From NCBI GenBank assembly GCA_025455085.1, contig JALONF010000084.1, forward strand, positions 1-7,630: DNA of 7,630 bases. Reading direction: 5' to 3'. The position numbers and the translations under genes were made by a program. Source of the stretch: Ignavibacteriaceae bacterium. GTDB lineage: Bacteria; Bacteroidota; Ignavibacteria; Ignavibacteriales; Ignavibacteriaceae. Below are positions 1-6,101 of this stretch, piece after piece (the first letter of the stretch is position 1; the number at the start of each line of letters is the position of its first letter). The notes under the pieces are model-generated. The model searched no databases. It saw only the letters and a program-made list of their open reading frames with translations, and had not been told where the DNA came from.

Positions 1-773
1 CCTGCATTGCTGAGAATTATTGTCTGTTGGGAGACAAATTTATTATCTTCGAATAGCGTTGCTTTGATGGATTCACCGGCAAATCCTTTGTTAGAAATTG
101 TTGAAATGATGATTGTGGGAGTTTCAGCATAAATAAAATCGTTGTGGAGAACTTTTTTTAATTCAACATCCCTCTGCTGTGTTGTATCACCTATCCCGAT
201 AGCAAAAACTGGTATGCCGAGATTAATGGCTTCATAATATGGATTGCTTCCCGAAGTAATCACGCCGTCAGTGATTAATGTTATAGAAGCTATATTCCTG
301 TCTGATTGTTGAACAAAATTGAATATTTCCTGCAGGTTAGTAGATCCATCTGAAAACTTCATCGCTTCCAGACTATCAACGCTTACATCATCTACAGAAT
401 TTCCGAATGAATTAAAACTTAAATTACTTTCAGAAGAATAAGCTGATAAATTATTAAGTATTTTCTGAACTCTAATTGTACGCTCTGTTCCATCATCAAT
501 CTGTATTGATCTTGAATTGTCTATAAAAACAAGATTTGATGGTTCAAGAATTAATTTTTTACTGAGGTTCAATATGGGTTCAAATAAAATCAAGCAAAGA
601 ACAAGTAGTGCCAAGACTCTTAAAGTTACCAGTAAAAATTTTTTTAACGGATCAATTTGAGGGATTGTAAACCGGTAAACGTAAAAAGAATAAAGAGTAA
701 TCAACAACAAAGCAATAAAAAGGTAAGCCGCAGAATGAGCTAATGATAATTGAATATCTTCGTAGCCAAACAT
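1..773 (-). CDS. Membrane-anchored VWA-domain protein, BatA-like (partial, C-terminus beyond left edge)
   Basis: The first 257 codons are present; the gene continues off the left edge. It starts MFGYEDIQLS and has two hydrophobic segments, about residues 13-33 and 46-66, then a von Willebrand factor A domain from about residue 80 to 205. The metal-ion-dependent adhesion site is visible and complete: D85-N-S87-R-S89, T145 in SDGSTNL, and D169 in LITDG. After the VWA domain, about residues 205-257 read like the start of an Ig/CARDB-type beta-sandwich. The VWA domain probably sits outside the inner membrane, as in BatA/BatB-like proteins, and such domains bind protein partners through the metal site. 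No substrate or partner can be named. The ATG shares one base with the phzF stop (TAATG), and an AAGGGAG lies 13 bases upstream, so translational coupling is likely. Family call is firm; role unknown. Confidence 0.85.
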   Translation of the reverse strand, partial: MFGYEDIQLSLAHSAAYLFIALLLITLYSFYVYRFTIPQIDPLKKFLLVTLRVLALLVLCLILFEPILNLSKKLILEPSNLVFIDNSRSIQIDDGTERTIRVQKILNNLSAYSSESNLSFNSFGNSVDDVSVDSLEAMKFSDGSTNLQEIFNFVQQSDRNIASITLITDGVITSGSNPYYEAINLGIPVFAIGIGDTTQQRDVELKKVLHNDFIYAETPTIIISTISNKGFAGESIKATLFEDNKFVSQQTIILSNA

Positions 774-1642
774 TAAAAAGTTAATTCTCCCTTAAATACT
801 GTTACAGCTTTTCCGGAAATAGTCAACTCATTTTTCGATAGGGTGAAAGAAACATTAATTCTTCCTTTCCTTCCAAGAACATCTCCTTGTTCAAATGTAT
901 AAGTTTTTCCTTCAGTGTTCTGTTCAACTAATCCAAGCTTTCGAAGCACCAGCAGCAGAGGTCCATTTGCAGAACCTGTTACCGGATCTTCGTCAATTCC
1001 GTAGTACGGTGCGAAGAATCGTAAATGAGCATGGTTATCTTTTTCCATTGTTTCAGTAGTAAAAATAGTAAAGGCATCATATCCTTTACGTGCAATAGAC
1101 AGCTTAAACAATTCGCTAAAGTTTGGTTTGATATTCATTAAATCAGACAAGGATGAAACATGAATATAAAGATAGCCACCATTGTCAAGAATAAAAGGGA
1201 ATTTTTCGGGATTGATTACTTTCCCGCCATTGAGCGCGTTAATAATTTCTTCTTTATTTCCTTCAAATATTTTTAATTCAGGAATTGGAATGCTGAGTGA
1301 ATGAATTCCGTTTTTTGTGCTGCAGTTTAAGATGCCGGATAGTGTTTTAAAAGTTAGGGAAGAATTTTCCTGGATTAGTCCTTGCTGAAGTAAGTAATGA
1401 ATTGAAGCTATGGTTGCATGGCCGCACAACTTAACTTCAACGGCTGGAGTAAACCACCGTAAATTAAAATCTGCTTCGCTGGATTTTGATATGAAGGCTG
1501 TTTCAGAAACGTTAAACTCTCTTGCGATGAGCTGCATTTCCTCCGTATTTAGTTCATCTGAATAAACAACACCTGCGGGATTCCCTCGAAATGGTTCATC
1601 AGTAAATGCATCTATCTGGCAAACATCAATTAGTTTTTTCAT
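773..1642 (-). CDS. PhzF-family isomerase/epimerase-like protein
   Basis: A 289-residue protein of the PhzF (phenazine biosynthesis-like, diaminopimelate-epimerase fold) family, of normal family length. The N-terminal signature QIDAFTDEPFRGNPAGV (residues 9-25) is clear. The conserved acidic residue is E47 in NVSETAF. RWFTPAVEVKLCGHAT (62-77) and FFAPYYGIDEDPVTGSA (209-225) form the two halves of the active site, and QGDVLGRKGRI (252-262) follows. Both halves look intact, so the protein should be catalytically competent. Known members isomerise small metabolites, but most housekeeping members have no proven substrate and nothing here points to phenazine synthesis. The ATG at 1642 is chosen because MKKLIDVCQIDAFT matches the family start. 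An in-frame TTG at 1657 would add five residues and deepen the overlap with surE from 17 to 32 bases. Confidence 0.9.
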   Translation of the reverse strand: MKKLIDVCQIDAFTDEPFRGNPAGVVYSDELNTEEMQLIAREFNVSETAFISKSSEADFNLRWFTPAVEVKLCGHATIASIHYLLQQGLIQENSSLTFKTLSGILNCSTKNGIHSLSIPIPELKIFEGNKEEIINALNGGKVINPEKFPFILDNGGYLYIHVSSLSDLMNIKPNFSELFKLSIARKGYDAFTIFTTETMEKDNHAHLRFFAPYYGIDEDPVTGSANGPLLLVLRKLGLVEQNTEGKTYTFEQGDVLGRKGRINVSFTLSKNELTISGKAVTVFKGELTF

Positions 1643-2405
1643 TGAATATCTTCTCAATATCCCAGCTCTTCATTTTTTTAAAAGTATCGTAATCGGTAAG
1701 ATCAAAATGGATTGGAGTAACGGAGACAAATTTATTTTTTACTGCGAACTGATCACCAAGTTTTTCATTTTCAATCTCTACCAGTTTTCCAGTCAGCCAG
1801 TAATAATCTTTGCCGAATGGATCAGTTCTCTTTTCATAAATATCATCCCACTTGGCTTTACTTTGTTCGGTAACGAGTATGCCTGCAATTTCGTTTTCAG
1901 GAAAATTAGGAACATTAACATTTACTAGTGTTCCTTGTGGAAGTCCATGCTCAATAACTTTTTGTGCAATCATCTTTGCAACTTTACCTGCATATCTGAA
2001 ATCTTTTGCATCGTGGCTTGTCACTGAGATAGCAATTGCAGGAACATCCATTATAGCTGCTTCTCTGGCTGCTGATACGGTTCCTGAATAAATAATATTG
2101 ATAGCAGTATTTGAACCGTGATTAATTCCTGATATAACAAGGTCAGGAGATTCACCCATAATATTTCTTATTCCCATTTTAACACAATCAGCAGGAGTTC
2201 CTTCAACAGCATAACCAAAGAAATTTCCGTTCTTATGGTATTTGGTTACCCGAAGAGGATATTTCATAGTGATTCCATGTCCAACTGCACTTTGCTCTTC
2301 GCTGGGTGCGACAACGGTTACCTCGGCAATTTCTTTCAGCGCATCTGCTAATGCAGCTATACCGGCCGAGTATATGCCGTCATCATTAGTTACTAAGATT
2401 TTCAA
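1626..2405 (-). CDS. surE: 5'/3'-nucleotidase SurE
   Basis: A 259-residue SurE, a metal-dependent phosphatase that removes phosphate from 5'- and 3'-nucleoside monophosphates; some members also cut short polyphosphate. The protein opens MKILVTNDDGIYSAGI. The metal ligands known from Thermotoga SurE appear at the same positions: D8, D9, S39 and N95 (in SGINHGSNT). GTPADCV (69-75) and YSGTVSAAREA (106-116) are further family blocks. The start is TTG; the conserved N-terminus fixes it, and AAGGT lies seven bases upstream. The C-terminal 17 bases overlap the start of phzF. It is the first gene of the leftward operon, with a promoter about 40 bases upstream. Cytoplasmic; linked with stress survival and nucleotide turnover in other bacteria. 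Confidence 0.96.
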   Translation of the reverse strand: MKILVTNDDGIYSAGIAALADALKEIAEVTVVAPSEEQSAVGHGITMKYPLRVTKYHKNGNFFGYAVEGTPADCVKMGIRNIMGESPDLVISGINHGSNTAINIIYSGTVSAAREAAIMDVPAIAISVTSHDAKDFRYAGKVAKMIAQKVIEHGLPQGTLVNVNVPNFPENEIAGILVTEQSKAKWDDIYEKRTDPFGKDYYWLTGKLVEIENEKLGDQFAVKNKFVSVTPIHFDLTDYDTFKKMKSWDIEKIFNEKTN

Positions 2406-2413
2406 TATATTTA

Positions 2414-2417
2414 CCTT
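2414..2417 (-). promoter_or_regulatory. Shine-Dalgarno of surE supporting a TTG start
   Basis: On the minus strand the sequence reads AAGGTAAATATATTG, so AAGG lies eight bases before the TTG. It supports the rare start codon that the conserved SurE N-terminus already demands. Confidence 0.65.
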
Positions 2418-2444
2418 AAGTGATGTTTTAAATATAACCGTGCT

Positions 2445-2473
2445 AATATACTATTAAAGTGGTATACTCTCAA
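2445..2473 (-). promoter_or_regulatory. Sigma70-type promoter of the surE operon
   Basis: Read on the minus strand, TTGAGA (2473-2468) is followed after exactly 17 bases by TATATT (2450-2445). Each hexamer matches five of six consensus bases and the spacing is ideal. Transcription would start near 2438, giving a leader of about 33 bases that contains the surE ribosome binding site. It is the best promoter-like match I found in the divergent gap. Whether this organism uses the classical hexamers or the Bacteroidetes-type promoter is not known from the window. Confidence 0.6.
2460..2468 (+). promoter_or_regulatory. Possible extended -10 promoter element for pgeF
   Basis: TGG followed by TATACT (2463-2468) forms an extended -10 (TGN-TATAMT type) on the plus strand. 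The -35 position, about 2440-2445 (GTGCTA), is poor, which is tolerable with an extended -10. Transcription would start near 2475, about 28 bases before the pgeF ATG. Its last base is shared with the -35 of the opposing surE promoter. Tentative. Confidence 0.35.
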
Positions 2474-2502
2474 TCATTCTTTTGTATCTGATAAATAACT
2501 TT

Positions 2503-3243
2503 ATGATCATCATCAAACCTTTTATTTTCAAACAGTTTCCGGAAATAGTTTTTGGTTTCAGTACGAAGATCGGTCCCAATGAAGAACCGCCTTATTATTT
2601 CAATCTTTCATATAGTGTTGGTGATGAAAAAGAAATTGTTGATTTCAACAGGAGATTGTTTTTCACTGAACTTGATTTGAACGAAAAAATGGTCAGCTAT
2701 CAAAAGCAAGTGCATGAAGATATAGTCAACACAGTTAATTCATCCGGAAGCTGTGGTGAAAGTGATGCACTCATTACAACTAAAAAAAATCTTGGATTGG
2801 CTATCAGCAGTGCTGACTGTCCGGCAATTTTTATTTATGACCCGATGCAAAAAGTAATAGCTGCTGTCCATTCAGGTTGGAGAGGCACAGAGAAAAAGAT
2901 TCTTAGAAAAACTATTAAACAATTGAAAGATGATTTTAATTCTGATCCATCGAATTTAATTTGTTATATCGGACCTTCGATCTCTCAAAATAATTATGAA
3001 GTAGGAAAAGAAGTTGCATCGAAGTTTGATAAAGAATTCCTAATTGTAAATAAAAACAAATTCTATCTAAATCTTTCGGGAGCTAATTATAAAATGTTAA
3101 TTGATGAAGGATTGAAAGAATTAAATATTCAGATTTCCGGCTTATGCAGTTTTGAATATAAAAACCTGCTTCATTCCTACAGGCGCGAAGGAGTTAAATC
3201 AGGCAGAGCACTTGGAATAATTGCAATGAAGGAGAATGATTGA
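2503..3243 (+). CDS. pgeF: Laccase-domain purine nucleoside phosphorylase/deaminase (YfiH/PgeF family)
   Basis: A 246-residue member of the YfiH/YlmD (DUF152, former polyphenol oxidase) family. Characterised members act on adenosine and inosine, combining nucleoside phosphorolysis and adenosine deamination; E. coli YfiH (PgeF) was also linked to correcting misincorporation in peptidoglycan precursors. The zinc ligands are clear: H71 in YQKQVHED, C106 in SSADCPAIF and H123 in AAVHSGWRG. CYIGPSISQNNYEVG (154-168) and the C-terminal HSYRREGVKSGRALG are further family blocks. The ATG at 2503 is preferred; an in-frame TTG at 2482 would add seven residues. Neither start has a recognisable Shine-Dalgarno. 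First gene of the rightward operon, divergent from surE; its stop overlaps the next start by four bases. Confidence 0.93.
   Translation: MIIIKPFIFKQFPEIVFGFSTKIGPNEEPPYYFNLSYSVGDEKEIVDFNRRLFFTELDLNEKMVSYQKQVHEDIVNTVNSSGSCGESDALITTKKNLGLAISSADCPAIFIYDPMQKVIAAVHSGWRGTEKKILRKTIKQLKDDFNSDPSNLICYIGPSISQNNYEVGKEVASKFDKEFLIVNKNKFYLNLSGANYKMLIDEGLKELNIQISGLCSFEYKNLLHSYRREGVKSGRALGIIAMKEND
3229..3234 (+). promoter_or_regulatory. Shine-Dalgarno deciding the TTG start of the DMT transporter
   Basis: AAGGAG lies five bases before TTG at 3240. It sits inside the last codons of pgeF and fixes the downstream start, because no in-frame ATG exists nearby that keeps the first membrane helix. Confidence 0.75.
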
Positions 3244-4169
3244 GCAAGCTCGGAGTTAAAATTGCTCTTGCTTACGCTACTATCTCCTTCGTTTGGGGTT
3301 CAACCTGGATAGCAATAAGATATGGGCTTGAATCTTTAACACCAATTTTTTCTGCCGGCGTTAGATTTTCACTTGCCTCCGTACTTATTCTAATATTGAT
3401 GAAGATTAAAAACATTCCTCTTCAAACCGATAAAGCATCAGTACGGCTTTATCTATTGATGGGTTTCTTCTCATTTGTTATTCCATTTGGTCTGGTTTAC
3501 TGGGCACAGCAGTTTGTTCCATCCGGAATGGCAGCCGTTCTTTTTGCGGTGTATCCATTTTGGGTTGTTATTTTTTCACACATAAGAATCCCGGGTGACT
3601 TTATTGGCTTCTTCAAAATATTCGGAACAGTGCTTGGCTTTGCCGGTATTGTGATAATTTTTTCAGACTCATTCGTTGGTGATATTTCAAATTATTTAAT
3701 CGGAATGTTTGCAGTCGTTCTTAGCGGAATAATGCAAGCATGGATTGCAGTTTCAATAAAAAAATTCGGTCATCACCTGCATCCTCTTTCAATGAACTTT
3801 ATACCTATGGCTATCGCTGGTATTTCCATGGTTTTAATTGCATTCTTTACAGAAGATCTTTCAACTTTGAAGTTCAATCAAAATGCATATATATCTATTC
3901 TCTATCTCGCAGTTTTCGGAAGTATAGTTACGTTCACTTCATTTTACTGGTTGATTAAGCATGTCAATCTGGTTATTCTTTCCCTGGTAGCATTTATTAC
4001 CCCCATAGTTGCTCTGGTTCTTGGATACTTTTTTTATGACGAAGTGCTTTCCACAAAACACTTTATTGGTGCAGCACTGGTTCTCACAGGAGTTTTCTGG
4101 GCTAATTTGGGAAATCTTCTCAAGTTAAGAAAAGGTTCGATAATCAGAGCAGAAGCTGAAGAAAAATGA
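3240..4169 (+). CDS. EamA/DMT-superfamily transporter
   Basis: A 309-residue inner-membrane protein of the drug/metabolite transporter superfamily with two EamA repeats. About ten hydrophobic segments can be drawn, the first at residues 7-25 and the last at about 275-295. FVWGSTWIAIRYGL (17-30) is the family signature of helix 1, with the typical arginine and VRFSLAS (41-47) in helix 2. The second repeat begins near residue 152 and ends FFYDEVLSTKHFIGAALVLTGV. Members export amino acids, nucleosides or other metabolites; the substrate cannot be read from sequence. Start is TTG, whose last two bases are the first two of the pgeF stop (TTGA), with a good Shine-Dalgarno. The coupling to pgeF makes a nucleoside-related substrate conceivable, but that is only inference. 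Confidence 0.9.
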   Translation: MSKLGVKIALAYATISFVWGSTWIAIRYGLESLTPIFSAGVRFSLASVLILILMKIKNIPLQTDKASVRLYLLMGFFSFVIPFGLVYWAQQFVPSGMAAVLFAVYPFWVVIFSHIRIPGDFIGFFKIFGTVLGFAGIVIIFSDSFVGDISNYLIGMFAVVLSGIMQAWIAVSIKKFGHHLHPLSMNFIPMAIAGISMVLIAFFTEDLSTLKFNQNAYISILYLAVFGSIVTFTSFYWLIKHVNLVILSLVAFITPIVALVLGYFFYDEVLSTKHFIGAALVLTGVFWANLGNLLKLRKGSIIRAEAEEK

Positions 4170-4227
4170 AATCATTATTAACTAACATTTATTTAATTTT
4201 AACGCAGAAAAAAATTCCAATTGCAAA

Positions 4228-4596
4228 ATGACTAATATTATCAGAATAAAGAATGCAACATTTTATGGTTATCACGGAGTGAGTAACGAGGAACAATATG
4301 TCGGCGGCAAGTTTGAAGCGGATATTGATATTTACACTGATTTTTCAGAGGCTGCAGTCGATGATGATTTGAATAAAACTGTGGATTATTTCCAGGTGTA
4401 TTCTTTTCTGAGTCAATTTACCGTAAAACAAAAATATTTTTTAATTGAAGCTCTCGCTGTAGATATTGCCGATGAGTTGTTAAAGCAGTTTGACAGAATA
4501 TTAAAAGTTGCAGTTAGAGTTAGAAAAAATAATCCTCCACTTGGCGGGGTTGTTGATTGTGTTGAAGCTGAAGTGATCAAAGCCCGTCAAAATTAA
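4228..4596 (+). CDS. folB: Dihydroneopterin aldolase FolB
   Basis: A 122-residue FolB, full length. It converts 7,8-dihydroneopterin to 6-hydroxymethyl-7,8-dihydropterin and glycolaldehyde in folate synthesis, in the cytoplasm as an octamer in known cases. Residues known from the Staphylococcus aureus enzyme fall at the same numbers: E22 in HGVSNEEQYVGG, Y54 in KTVDYFQVY, E74 in LIEALAVDIADELL and K100 in VRVRKNNPPLGG. The canonical Lys-Pro after the catalytic lysine is Lys-Asn-Asn-Pro-Pro here, a mild variation. The start is ATG 58 bases after the transporter stop, with an A-rich stretch but no Shine-Dalgarno. Its product is the substrate of FolK, encoded next. Confidence 0.95.
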   Translation: MTNIIRIKNATFYGYHGVSNEEQYVGGKFEADIDIYTDFSEAAVDDDLNKTVDYFQVYSFLSQFTVKQKYFLIEALAVDIADELLKQFDRILKVAVRVRKNNPPLGGVVDCVEAEVIKARQN

Positions 4597-4607
4597 AATA
4601 TTATTGA

Positions 4608-4634
4608 CGAGGTCTCGTTTCACGAGGTGAAACG
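4608..4634. repeat. Dyad element with perfect 8-bp inverted repeat between folB and folK
   Basis: CGTTTCAC (4616-4623), a three-base loop GAG, then GTGAAACG (4627-4634) make a perfect hairpin. CGAGGT also occurs twice in direct orientation (4608-4613 and 4623-4628). The element is clearly richer in G+C than the surrounding spacer. It is not followed by a run of T, so it does not look like an intrinsic terminator. It may be a REP-like dispersed repeat, a protein-binding site, or an mRNA structure upstream of folK. Only one copy is seen here. Confidence 0.5.
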
Positions 4635-4651
4635 GAATATAAGTTAAGTAA

Positions 4652-4663
4652 AACTTTAAAGTT
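4652..4663. repeat. 12-bp perfect palindrome upstream of folK
   Basis: AACTTTAAAGTT is its own reverse complement. It ends nine bases before the proposed folK start. In an AT-rich region such a palindrome can arise by chance, but it sits where a repressor site or translation-affecting structure would act. Upstream AAGTT (4641-4645) can also pair with AACTT (4652-4656). Confidence 0.3.
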
Positions 4664-4672
4664 GAGCGTAAG

Positions 4673-5206
4673 ATAAAAAATATTGCATACATTGGTATTG
4701 GTTCGAATGTTGGGGTTCAGATCAACAAAATTGATTACGCAATTGAGCTGATCGACTCAAATCCTTATTGTGAAGTTGAGGCTGTATCTTCTATTTATGA
4801 ATCAGCTCCTTATGGTGAAATTATTCAGGGCGAGTTTTTCAATGCTGTCTTCAAAATCAAAACTTATTTTGAATTAATGGAACTCTTTAAATTTTTAAAA
4901 TTAATCGAGACGCAGGTTGGAAGAACAGCGACACAAAAATGGGGACCTCGTGAAATTGATCTTGATATTTTGTTTTACAATGATATAGTTTTTTCCGACG
5001 ACGAAATCACAATTCCTCATAAAGATTTACTGAACAGGGATTTTGTACTTGTGCCTTTAAATGAAATAGCGCCAGATTTAATTCATCCTTTAATGAATAA
5101 AAAAATCTCTGAAATTATTATTTTTCAGACGATGAGTAACGATTCTTTTGCACAGCAAAAAAAAACATACATTTTAAGAAAAATTCCACATAGAGTTCTG
5201 ATATAA
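4673..5206 (+). CDS. folK: HPPK, FolK, with apparent non-canonical ATA start
   Basis: 6-hydroxymethyl-7,8-dihydropterin pyrophosphokinase, which moves pyrophosphate from ATP to the FolB product. The reading frame gives 177 residues from ATA at 4673, the normal length for the family, starting (M)KNIAYIGIGSNVG. IGIGSNVG (7-14), SSIYESAPYG (39-48), QGEFFNAV (52-59), KWGPREIDLDILFY (89-102) with the metal-binding D96 and D98, and IPHKDLLNRDFVLVPLNEIAP (114-134) are all intact. In this frame there is a TAA at 4649-4651 and no ATG, GTG or TTG until ATG at 4877, which would delete the first 68 residues including GSN. ATA therefore fits best; ATT at 4682 is a second option. A sequence error for ATG is possible. 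The stop shares one base with the next start (TAATG). Confidence 0.88.
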   Translation: MKNIAYIGIGSNVGVQINKIDYAIELIDSNPYCEVEAVSSIYESAPYGEIIQGEFFNAVFKIKTYFELMELFKFLKLIETQVGRTATQKWGPREIDLDILFYNDIVFSDDEITIPHKDLLNRDFVLVPLNEIAPDLIHPLMNKKISEIIIFQTMSNDSFAQQKKTYILRKIPHRVLI

Positions 5207-5877
5207 TGGAAGACAAGCCAGCATCGAAAACTGAACTGCGTTATATTGCAATTGAAGGCGTAATTGGTGCAGGTAAAACGAGCCTTGCAAAAAGAATCGG
5301 CGAACGATTGAGTGCAAAGTATGTCTTCGAACAATTTGAAAACAACCCATTCCTCGAAAAATTTTATCTTGACAGGAATCGCTTTGCATTCCAGACACAA
5401 ATGTTTTTCTTAATTAACAGGTTCAAGCAGCAGCAGGAATTACACCAGGAGGACTTGTTTTCAGAGCATCTTGTTTGTGATTATATTTTTGAGAAGGACA
5501 GAATATTTGCATATATGAATCTCAGCAAAGATGAGCTGAATCTTTACGAGAGCATTTATCCATTACTTGCCAGGTCACTGCGTAAACCTGATCTTGTAAT
5601 TTTTCTTCAGTCAAGCATTGACAGGCTTGTATATAACATCAAAAAAAGAAACAGAAAAGTTGAGCGTGCTATAACCAAAAATTATCTGGAAGAGCTCAGT
5701 GAAGCATATAATCATTATTTCTTCAGATATAATTCAACTCCGCTACTGATTGTTAATTCTTCTGATATTGATTTTGTTAACAGTGATAATGACTTCGATG
5801 AATTATTCAAGCAGATATTCAGAGAGGATAGAGGTTTTATAGAATATTTTAATCCTGAAACAAGGAGGATAATTTGA
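5206..5877 (+). CDS. Deoxynucleoside kinase (dNK/dCK/dGK type)
   Basis: A 223-residue deoxynucleoside kinase of the dCK/dGK family, which phosphorylates deoxyribonucleosides for dNTP salvage. The P-loop is GVIGAGKTS (18-26). FEQFENNPFLEKFY (41-54) matches the block with the catalytic glutamate (E42 or near). CDYIFEKDRIFA (91-102) is the D-Y-x3-K-D block, and the arginine-rich lid is R148-N-R150-K-V-E153. Which nucleosides are preferred (dA, dC, dG) cannot be read safely. The first eleven residues before YIAIEG are a short polar extension. The ATG overlaps the folK stop by one base, so translation is probably coupled. Cytoplasmic. Confidence 0.93.
   Translation: MEDKPASKTELRYIAIEGVIGAGKTSLAKRIGERLSAKYVFEQFENNPFLEKFYLDRNRFAFQTQMFFLINRFKQQQELHQEDLFSEHLVCDYIFEKDRIFAYMNLSKDELNLYESIYPLLARSLRKPDLVIFLQSSIDRLVYNIKKRNRKVERAITKNYLEELSEAYNHYFFRYNSTPLLIVNSSDIDFVNSDNDFDELFKQIFREDRGFIEYFNPETRRII
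5862..5868 (+). promoter_or_regulatory. Strong Shine-Dalgarno before the TTG of the small membrane protein
   Basis: AAGGAGG, a near-complete anti-16S complement, lies five bases before TTG at 5874. It is the main support that the 75-codon frame is a translated gene. Confidence 0.75.
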
Positions 5878-6101
5878 TAAAAATAATTCTGTACGGAGCA
5901 ATCGCAATATTTGTAATCTTTATAATCAAGTTTATCAAATTGATTTCAGATTTCAAATCCTCTTCACGACCGAACATTGATGATCTAAAAGACAGGGCTT
6001 CATACCTGAAAAACAAGTATAAAAATGTTGAAGAAGCCGACTATCGTGACATAACGTCGGCTGAGGAAGAAGGCGATTCACTGCCGAAAGATGATGCCTA
6101 A
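5874..6101 (+). CDS. Small single-span membrane protein, uncharacterised
   Basis: A 75-residue protein with no function I recognise. Residues 3-25 are a continuous hydrophobic helix (IILYGAIAIFVIFII followed by KFIKLI), then a charged cytoplasmic-type tail of about 50 residues, lysine-rich first (DLKDRASYLKNKYKN) and acidic at the end (EEEGDSLPKDDA). The pattern resembles the small DUF4834-like membrane proteins of Bacteroidota, but I cannot confirm membership. Evidence that it is real: a strong AAGGAGG five bases before its TTG, a TTGA overlap with the kinase stop, and an 11-base overlap with the next gene, all typical of a translated operon member. It may anchor or recruit a partner at the inner membrane; that is inference. 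Confidence 0.75.
   Translation: MIKIILYGAIAIFVIFIIKFIKLISDFKSSSRPNIDDLKDRASYLKNKYKNVEEADYRDITSAEEEGDSLPKDDA

Noticed and set aside
773..1642. Phenazine biosynthesis cluster
   Set aside because: PhzF-fold proteins are common in genomes without phenazine pathways, and no other phz gene is present in the window.
1643..1657. TTG at 1657 as the start of the PhzF-family gene
   Set aside because: The family N-terminus starts at the ATG 15 bases further on; the extra MRRYS has no support and lengthens the overlap with surE.
1707..2457. Three plus-strand open frames opposite surE
   Set aside because: They run opposite a gene whose metal ligands and motifs are all conserved; the products look random and lack start signals.
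4170..4227. Promoter or terminator in the gap before folB
   Set aside because: The gap is AT-rich with no convincing -35/-10 pair and no stem followed by T-run; nothing can be supported.
4616..4640. Hairpin as an intrinsic terminator between folB and folK
   Set aside because: No run of T follows the stem (the next bases are GAATATAAG), and downstream genes have no evident promoter of their own, so the operon probably reads through.
4877..5206. A short folK starting at ATG 4877
   Set aside because: It would lack the first 68 residues of HPPK, including the GSN block, although those residues are encoded intact in the same frame upstream.
5125..5400. Antisense open frames opposite the folK end and the kinase start
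   Set aside because: Cysteine- and phenylalanine-rich products with no family resemblance, opposite the P-loop coding region; no promoter or ribosome site.
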